Source: Phoronis pallida (lineage: Eukaryota; Phoronida; Phoronidae). Taken from it: 11,762 nt of DNA. The position numbers were made by a program, and so were the translations under genes. The first letter of the stretch is position 1. Each line of letters starts with the position of its first letter. Location of the stretch: NCBI GenBank assembly GCA_028565715.1, contig JAOXYC010199796.1, positions 1 to 11,762 of the forward strand. Direction: 5' to 3'. Shown piece by piece: positions 1-9,200 of the stretch. Below the pieces are notes generated by a model. That model worked only from the letters and a program-made list of their open reading frames with translations, did no database searches and had not been told where the DNA came from.

Positions 1-36
1 AAGCAGACGACAATTTGTGACGAACACCACCGAAGC
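1..36 (-). CDS. Possible start of exon 18, cut by window edge
   Basis: After an AG acceptor at 37-38 the frame expected from exon 17 (phase 0) is open to the window edge, reading ASVVFVTNCRLL. The pyrimidine tract is weak and an alternative acceptor exists one step upstream (AG at 42-43). Only 12 codons are visible, so this is a suggestion. Confidence 0.2.
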
Positions 37-171
37 CTCAGCTATTTTGTCGTTGCAATATACCAGGAACACTCAAAAGGGTTACAGCAGGGGTAAATAT
101 GTTATTTATAATCTTATAGACCGCGGGTCTGGAAGTTTTATCTAACCATCAGAGTAAACGTCAAGACTTAC

Positions 172-267
172 CAGTAATGTCTTTTTTCTTTGTAAAACAA
201 GATGGCGGCCATTGTGGAAACCTCCCGCCGTCATAAAGTCTTCTAGGTATTTTAAGCACGGATAGAT
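172..267 (-). CDS. Exon 17: probable helical/TPR-like exon
   Basis: A good acceptor (TTTCTTCATTTCAAG) and an ideal donor (TTACTG|GTAAGTC) bound 96 nt that are open in the phase required by exon 16. It encodes residues 700-731: IYPCLKYLEDFMTAGGF..., with a LxxF...G spacing reminiscent of a TPR. No hallmark motif proves it, so support comes from splice sites, phase and exact codon length. Confidence 0.62.
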
Positions 268-3200
268 CTTGAAATGAAGAAACCAGAAATCAATAACGTC
301 ACCTCTAATAAAGTATTTTGAAATGAAGACATTTCTAATTTGCTGGGTTGAGCAGAAAAACTCGCGAGTCTTACCATTTTGGGGACCTTCAGGCGAGGTT
401 TAATATTTGAGATTTTTAAATCTCAAATATCAAAATACATTTATTCAACCATATAAAACATATTTACAATAACACTATATGGAAATTTGAAACAAAACAT
501 GTAATTGGTTAGGGTAACTCTAAAGGTCTGAGCCTTTAGAGTTACCCTTCGTCTCATGCGGTTAACAGGTTAATAGTACACCTTTGAATAGTGAGTTCAT
601 CGTCTCACAAACAGCAATACTACTGCAACAGCCCAGTCGATCAGATCAAAGGAGCAAACTCCGCAATGGCACCCTGGACAAATTTGACAAGAACAAACCA
701 ACGGGATTTGAGTTCTCTGATTGTCTGCAATATCTATAGTAAAAAAGACGTACAACTTTTAAGTACCGATTTAGAACAAAAAAAATCACAATTAAAATTG
801 TGATTTTGTTGTACCAAATCGGTGATCTTCCAAGCAGAATTTTGTGGATGATTTTGCTCTCACTAAAGTTATGGATCTGTACGACACTAAAAGTTTACTG
901 GAATTTACTGTACAATTACCTCTTCAGCTACAGAGGGCGCTTTATACTCGTCAAGGGCTAGTGAATACAGCTCCACCTCTCTGAGATCAATCTGCTCAAA
1001 ATACCACTTAACAATCTTCATCGGGTCAGATTCTAACTTACTCCAATGATCTAATAAATCGAAGACGTGTCTGGAAATAAACATGAAGACTGTACAATAT
1101 GTCGTTCGTTTTTTTTAAACAGCGGAAAACCTGGCAACTAAAAAAACGCGTGAAATAAAAAATCACAGTGAACAAAGTTTGAAGTATTCATGATTTGTCT
1201 GACAAGCATTATTTCAACTTAATATCTAAAAACTAAAAAATAAATTAATCAAGAAATCAAACAAAAATGTTACTTACTTTTCAACCAGCACTGTAAAAAT
1301 AGATAAATCTAGAAGCACGGCTTTACTGCATTCCAAGCGAGGCAACGTCTGTGCGATGTAATCCGGAACAGTCTGTCCGTTTTGTTTAAATTCCTAAAAA
1401 CAAATGTAGACACAACATTAGTAAGCACGAATATATTCAATGTACGTCAGTCATCTTTGTCAAACGCGATGCGATGAGAATGGGGCTGTCACAGCGTGAT
1501 AGCAGCGGCACTTGTTGTCTAACTATGGAACTCAACAATACGTACTGGAATTAAATGTAAGTTAAAGTGTACGAGTGTGAATAAATACTGATCTCCTTTT
1601 GCCAAAAATGGAACAAAAACGCAACCTGTTCTACACCGAAGTGCAACTTACTTGAACTAAACCTTTGAAGTATGCTGCAAGTTTTCGTTGGAATGAACAC
1701 GTGACGTCCGTAGTTGTCAGATACCGCTTCATAATTGCATCACGAAGAGCAGTATAGGCAAACCTGAAATTATACTCAAACATATAGCTTGCTGGTAACT
1801 CACTTTATTAACAACTAATGTAGTTTCTTCAAACATCAGTATACCGACAATATCAACTCCTGGTTGTCATCGTCGAATTGTTTGTCTGCTTTTTCATCTC
1901 ACTTCTTGAGCCAACTGACTGTATATATATTGTTTAGTTTTTCTGTATTTAAAATTTATTATTTAACTTCTGATAATATTGTTTAATTATTAATTCATAA
2001 TGTTTTGTTTATATTCCTTGTATATGTTTTTGTAAGGGATGACCATAGTAGCGGCATATGCCTTTTGGTCATCCCTTGGTCATTTATTTAATTTCTTTGT
2101 ATTGTTTTTATGATGACCAATAAATGTTTTTTAAAATTCAAAAAAAAAATTCCTACTTAGTTCTTGAATAATTTGATAATTCAGTAATTACACACGTCGG
2201 CATTTCTACATTATTAATAGCCCATGTTCGATGAATCACCTCTAGCTTTTTCCCAAAACCAGAGGTTGTGCGGGGTAAACTTCCATTATTTCTGGAGACA
2301 TTCGCCCACACTCGTGTTTTCTTAGGACTGAAAGGCTATTGTTCGCCCAGCCCCGCTTAACCGCATTTTATTACATGGGCAGTGTTGAATGCAACTGCTA
2401 ATAGAATAAAGGCGTTGTTTTGAAAAGCCGTACACCGTCCCTAAGGGATTTGATTATCATTTTTGAAATGCAAAGAAATTCATGACGTTTATGTACCCTA
2501 GACTGAACTCAGCCCGATGAAGAGTTCGACGGGGCTGTGACTTAGACTTACCCCAGTAGTCCGGAGCGGATAACTAGCAACTTTTCAAAGGCAAAAAACA
2601 GTGGCGACCAAACGTGGGAAGGAATTTTGAACATCGAAATCAAATCATTTTCTTGTATTCTTCCATCAGCCACAAATATTGTGCAAAAAACCTGGAAAAA
2701 ATTAAATATTTTAATTTCAGTCATTTTGATACAAGACATGCTCCCTTTAGTCGTTTTTTATGACGTCAGTGAGTAGCGCACGCATGATTTTATCTTGGGA
2801 GCAAATGCCAATCGTCTCTTCAAAACTTGCAAATCACATTGTATTGAAAAGAAGCCTAATGTAGGATCTTTTTTCAAGGCGATTGATGCATTGAATAAAC
2901 ACCTGATAGCCTAGTTGAGTATATAATCAAGTTCGGAACGATAATGTTAGATAGTAGATACACGTACAGTAAATTGCAAAGAAAAACAGACACAGCTAGG
3001 GCAAGGCGCTTTTCTGCCAGAAATATGCCTAGAAAAAATAGCGTCAAAACGCTGGCAAAAATGCGTCTAAACAACGTCAACAATGGCTAAAGAGCGTCAA
3101 AAAGTTGGCAATAATGCACCATCGCGCGTATTTCTGCCAGAAGACCGGCACGCGAGACGTTCTTCTGTCTGTTTTTCTTTGCAATATACTGTAGCTTTTA

Positions 3201-6200
3201 CTATTAATGTTGATTACCTGCTTGACAAGGTTATCTGCAGTCGAACTCTCATTGTAATCTTCTTCTAATCGTTCCAAAACTTTTCCAAATAGTTCGTCGG
3301 TACTGAAAAAAAGAAGAATATAAGATTCAGTTACAGTTATTACATTTTTGGCCGATGTGAGTGCGTCTCATACTGAAAGTGTGTACACTATATCTATTGC
3401 ATTTCTGAAAATGTTTTAAAAGAGTCATCATCAGCATTACGAATGAGATACGTTAAGCAAATACACTTCGGTCGAAATTGTAGAGTCCATAGGTAAAAAG
3501 GCATGAATGGTCCAATATTAGTCAGACACTGCAGAAAATACCTTTTTGATTCTACCAGCGACTCCACCTTTTTATCCAGCTTGAAAAAGTAGCCGAATAC
3601 GCACATTTCCTGAAAAGGTATGCTCAAATTACTACAGTCGATAAATAACAAATGTCTGATCAGCTAAGTTACACGAATACAGAACAACAATACAAACATG
3701 GAACAACCCAACAGGGGTGGAGAATACAGAACTGAAATTACAAATAACAATTTTGTTATGGCGGGAAATGGCTTGTAAAACCAATATCCCTATTTAATCC
3801 CAGGATATGTGTACCAAACTAGTCGACCAAGCGAGTCGACAACCCCCTAATTTTCGCCATTCTCTTGTTTCCAGCGATCTTTCTGTTCATAACAGCAGAT
3901 TGCTGGCACTTTTCCTTGCGGAAAATCTATAGATGTTTAACGTGTAAACATATTTGTGATACTACATCTTTTAATTACAATGGTAAACGGTTGCGCATTT
4001 CTGAATCTTTCAGTTGTGAAAGTTCGGGTATTGTTTATTTAATTTTTTGTATCAATTGCCCCGAAAGCTTTTATTTGAGACATCCGGGACCCGGGCCGGG
4101 ACCCTTAGAACCCGCATGAATGGCCATCCCCAAACCATCAAAAACGGTAACACTGGCGTACCTCTGTTGGTGACCATTTTAATCGCCCTGGCCATTCATT
4201 GGACGATCTTTGGGTTCTGGGGGTGTCGGGTGGACCCGCTGATATACATCTTCGTAAAAAATTCTTAAGTTTGGTACACATATCCTGGGATTAAATAGGG
4301 ATATTGGTTTTGCAAGCCACTTCCCGTCATAACAAAATTATTATTTATAATTTCAGTTCTGTATTGTCCACCCATGTTGGGTTGTTCCATGTTTGAATTG
4401 TTGTTCTGTATTCGTGTCAGTATTCATTTTCCAGTGATGAAGGGCAACGCACGTAACGTGTGGAGTTTTATTGGAGTAAATATAACAGTTATCGTCGTAT
4501 TTTAAACATTTAAGTAATTTAATCTTGTTTGTCATTTATTGAATGTTTCTATACTGAGTGTTGTTTTGTATGCAGCCAACCGGCTAGCTTGTTCGTTATA
4601 CGTTTGAAAATGGTGGGGGACACCGAAACATGTCACGCTTAAAAACATGTGTTGTATTTATTCAAGCTATATTAACCATCATAGGCCAAAAACACTTGAT
4701 ATTCTTCATAACCTCACCTCAATAACCACCTTTAAGAACAGCGGGTTTCCAGTCTTCTCGGATGAAATGACAGTGTTTAGTTGATAATCCGACAGTTCTT
4801 TGCCAGAGTCTTTCAACAGTGCCTACAGTGAAAAAAAAAATCAATAATGCCTAGGAGTAATTTGTGAACGCCAATAGGATGCAGAAATCAATTAGCAAGG
4901 GATATTAAAGACCATTTAGAAATGAACAGTATAGACAGAAGGAGGAGAAATTGGATACTAATAGGTCGCCTCAATAATGTCATTATTGTAATAACTACAG
5001 TATATGGAGAGGGATATACCTTGGCGTTGTGCGCCCCGTAGGTATTTAGACGGCGAAAGGAAACAGGCAAAGTCCATAGAGATACCTGGAATTATCAAGC
5101 AAATGAACCCATGTAACCTAAAACATTTGATCACTTACAACGCACAGTTGAGACCGTTCTTCCATCTTGAGGGATTCAAGTTGGACGACGGTATAATTCC
5201 TATCCTCCCTCAGCACTTTCAGTCTTTCCAAATCTTCTGGCACCGTTGACAATATCATAGTGACATTATCGGGAAATACCCTTGGTAGCCAAAACAAAGT
5301 CTAAAATAAGAAGAGAACACAAAGTATATTCAAATGTGTAGGCCCACTTACTGTCCAATTTTAAGGTTCTTCCCGCAATGCGTTCGATTGAATAAACCAT
5401 TTAACTATGTGAGGGCATATGACCGAACGACAAGAAAAGTGTTATATTAAATAAATGTTCACTTACTAGGTGAGTCGAGTTTAGATGACACACAGACGTT
5501 TCAGTTCGGCTTCTCTGAATTTTTCTCAATGACTGACTGGATATTTGCTTCCGCGCGGGAAGAACACAAAAAACTGGACAGACCAAAATGCCAAAATCCT
5601 TGTTAGAAAGCAGGTTTGGTATAACAGAAAGTTCCAGGAATCGACCGAAATCTTGGCGCCTGTTTACAACCAAGTGTTGAAAAAGAAGTCCCGCGCGGAA
5701 GCGAATATCCAGTCAGTCATTGAGAAAAGTTCGGAGTGGCCGAACTGAAACGTCTCCGTCATCTAAACTGGACTCACCTAGTAAGTGAACATGTATTTAA
5801 TATGATGTCATCAGGAGAGTATGAACGATCTATTCCGTCGTAAGAAAAGTGTTGAAATCTTTTGACGCCAGCCTAAGTCTGTAGAAATGTAAAAATAAGG
5901 TCTTACCTCCCCTGTTTTCCCAAGGCTTGTCAATTTCTCGAGACCATCAATGACAACCAAAACTTTGACTTCATTCTTTGCCGCTTCACTGAGTTTTGCA
6001 TTGAAATTGTCAACAAGCTCGTTTGCAGATATGTTATAATTCAGTTTTCGCTCTAAATCGGTTTCTGATGCCGAATTTCTGACACCAAACTCGTAATGTA
6101 GTTCTGATGTTAGCCTTGACAATATTGCTCTATAATCTGTAAATCATAGTCTTCTTTAGTATACGCATCTTTTTTAAGTATGCTTGTGAATAGGAAACAC

Positions 6201-9200
6201 GCTTCAGTGTTTATCCTAAAAGATACTGTCTCGGCGTTACTGTCTCAAACGTATTCTTTATAAAAAGTGTAAAAAATAGGCCCAATAAAGATCGACATTA
6301 GTTTTGACTAATAAAACGTTGTTCGAGAGTTTTTTTTCAAATAAAAAAATTCCTCTGGAACCGTATAAAATGTTTTCGCTTACTTTTGAACACGTTTCTG
6401 AAGAAGGTTTTTGAACAACCTTAAATGGGGTGAATTACACCGAGACAGCTAAATTTCAATTTTGGGAACTATCTATTTATGCAGTGAACTTTTCGAACGA
6501 GATTTTCATTCACTTTCAACCAAAAATCCACTACTTACTTGTGCTATTTTCACTTGCTCCGATAAAATGATAGAGAACAATAACATCCGTATCTGTTTGT
6601 TGCCGTATCCAGTTACTCAGAAGTGCCGACTTTCCACTACCGTGTTCTCCGAGCACTAAAATTCGTTGTCCGTTTCCTGTAAGTTGTGCAACATTGAAGT
6701 GTAAAAGAATAAAGCCCCATCAGACTAAAATCGTTTCTTTTAAGTTATATATATATAAAAGGTCGGCTAATATTTTCAAATGGTCTTTAGGATAGGCGGT
6801 AATGCCACTATTATGATAAAGAAACCAAGTTTTGTTTGAAATTGTCAAACATTTTCTTCCATGTTGATTACCGTTTACAACTCTGTGATGTAGCTGGCAA
6901 CTTTGGAAAATCAATTTTTTTCTGATAATTCCAAAGTTCTTGTTCCAAATAAGCAAACTGCCAGACGTTTTGGTTCAGGTTCTAATTACTGTCCCAACAG
7001 GAATCCAAAAGTTGCCAAATATATTTGTAACGTCAGTGTAGTCAGTAAAAGACGTGTTGTTATAAAATAAAACATGTATTCTGATATATCGAACGAGCTT
7101 GTTCAGAACATAATATTATTATGAGAGGAACCGCCTGAAATTGGCAAATAGCCTGATAAGTACTGTTTTAACAACACATGCTGTTCAATTAAACCAATGT
7201 AATTAGTTGAAGTTTTTTATCTATATATTCACGCTTTATATCTACCTGATTTGACGTGATCATCTAATGACGTCATGTAACGGTCCCCTCCTACATAATG
7301 ATTGCACAGTTTTGTCATAAAGGCTGAGTGAAGAGTCTTCTCAATCTGTCTTTCAGATAACTTTGTATCAGGTTCCGCCAGCAGAACTTGAGTCAAATGT
7401 TGCCATATGCACTCAAACATGAATTTTGCCCCCTGCATGTAATAATTGTTTATTAGACGTAAAGTTGTTCACTTAACTGGGTGAGAGTTCTTTTTACTGG
7501 TCAGATAAAAGCCGGGTGTAGCCGGGCAGAAACGTGTGACCATCAAAAAGGACTCTCACTCAGTAAGTGAACAAGTTTCTACATGTATATCGGGAGAGAA
7601 TGAACAATCTATTTCATCGAAACGTAAACTTGTGAGTCCGGTAATTACAAAACTGAAAACAATTGACTTTATGGATTTAACAGGTATTTTCTTCATCGAT
7701 AACGTCAGCTACACAACCAGTCATCGATGCCGACATAGCGTACGTCATACCCCCCCCCCCCCCCACAAGGGAGATTGTGGGTGGTTCTCCGACTGCAGCA
7801 CAACATTAGATCTACGCCATTTTGTCATCCAACAATCCCCGAGAACAAGAAATTCTTACATGCCTAGGACATATTACTGGTTTATCGGAGCTTATGAGGG
7901 TTCAACAAGACAATTCGTTTCTGTCTCCCGAAGTGCTACCGAATCTTCTTTGGGATGGACGCCATTATGTTTCTGGATAAAAGACCAAGTCATGACGTAA
8001 AGAAACTGGTGTTGACCAGCAAAGAAGAGTTTTACCAGATGAAAGCAATGTCAACACAGGACAAGAGTTCTATGTAATTGATGATGTATAAATACCTGTT
8101 TTGGCGTTTGGTAACTCAGGTCAAGCCCAATCATCTGAAATTAAACAAATAAAATTTGTTTAGAATTTATTTAAATTCACTTGCGGTCGGATTTTTGCAG
8201 ACATGTAAGGCGCGATTATTTGTTGTCTAAAAAAATGAACCATAACTCAATGTCAGAAATCTCAAGGAACTCAAACGTGAACCCAAAATGGCATTTTTCC
8301 AGCTTACCTTTTCTTCTGTCTCTTTTACGCGTTTCTTCAAGTCATCCATTCGCAACGTCGCGGTATCACTTTCCGAAGAGTACTTGTATATTCCTCTTTT
8401 GTTTCCGGCATCTTCCGCCACTTTTCTTTTCTCATCATCCCATTTCTGAAACAAGGAGAACACTTTTTATTACGGAAATAAACAGTAGCTTATTTTTAAG
8501 GTCAAGATAGATTTTATAATAAAATACATCTCTGATTTTGACGAAGTAAAAACGATTTTTACTACGGTTCTCAAATTCATGGGGATAAAAAGACCTTTTA
8601 TTGAATTTGATTATGAAAAATCAGAGAACTCACCAAAGGCTCGTTCTACGGTTTTTCAAAGTCTCATCCAAAATAGGTTGTATTAATTCTCATTCATTGT
8701 GAGAATCACCGGCTTTCAACGTATGCAACTATTTCGGTTGGTAAGTGTTATTCTAGAAAAAAACAAATTATCTCTAAGAAGAAAAGGACGCACCTTATCT
8801 CTGAAAGCGATGCATGCCGGGAGTTTCCCTGGGTTGTTGAGATGGCCATGTAAGAACTCTAGTTCCGTCACACTCCTATCCTGGTAGTTTCCGTTGCTGA
8901 AGTTTTGTTGTAGCGCTTCGTCTTCTGCGCCGTGCCAACCGTAACGCTGAAATTTCCGGTCATGAAAGAATTTTTTCCATATCAATTTTGAAAAATACGA
9001 AAATAGTCCCTGAAAATACTGGTTAAACGTTCTGCCGGCCCTGTGACCCGGGTTGCACATTTCACTAGCTCCGAGGGATTTTGTTCCAGGAAGGTGCGGT
9101 ATTTTTTGTAACAATACTTCGTGGGATGTGGTGACCTGAATTGTTTGCCTATAGGACCTACATTTTTACCACAATGAAATCAACGACAGCAAGAGTGTCT

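Larger units (their letters stand above)
3671..4663 (+). mobile_element. Decayed Penelope-like retroelement fragment, intron 10
   Basis: A plus-strand remnant of a GIY-YIG endonuclease sits between 150-bp inverted repeats (3671-3820 and 4268-4417). It is followed by a non-coding tail with hairpin-GAAAC motifs. The ORF remnant ends inside the right repeat, so the left repeat is an inverted copy of the element's own 3' region, an arrangement known for Penelope-like elements. Degraded direct repeats CAGCTAAGTTA (3661-3671) and AAGCTATATTA (4664-4674; 8/11) may mark the ends. The reverse transcriptase part is missing, and the fragment is antisense to the host gene. Confidence 0.72.

Noticed and set aside
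360-400. Possible minus-strand exon ending AAAATG|GTAAGA
   Set aside because: The only nearby acceptors give a stop in the phase required after exon 16, and the segment abuts a palindrome.
591-803. Plus-strand 70-codon open frame
   Set aside because: It overlaps an AT-rich foldback hairpin and lies inside an intron; no motif and low-complexity end.
2874-3083. Minus-strand open frame with membrane-like hydrophobic stretch
   Set aside because: Most of it lies inside the Tc1/mariner MITE, and the hydrophobicity follows from T-rich sequence.
5401-5748. Open frames on both strands in intron 8
   Set aside because: They are translations of the inverted arms and core of the 398-bp element; no protein family recognised.
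8181-8510. Plus-strand 109-codon open frame
   Set aside because: It is the antisense shadow of exon 4 and its flanks; the minus strand has the family motifs and splice sites.
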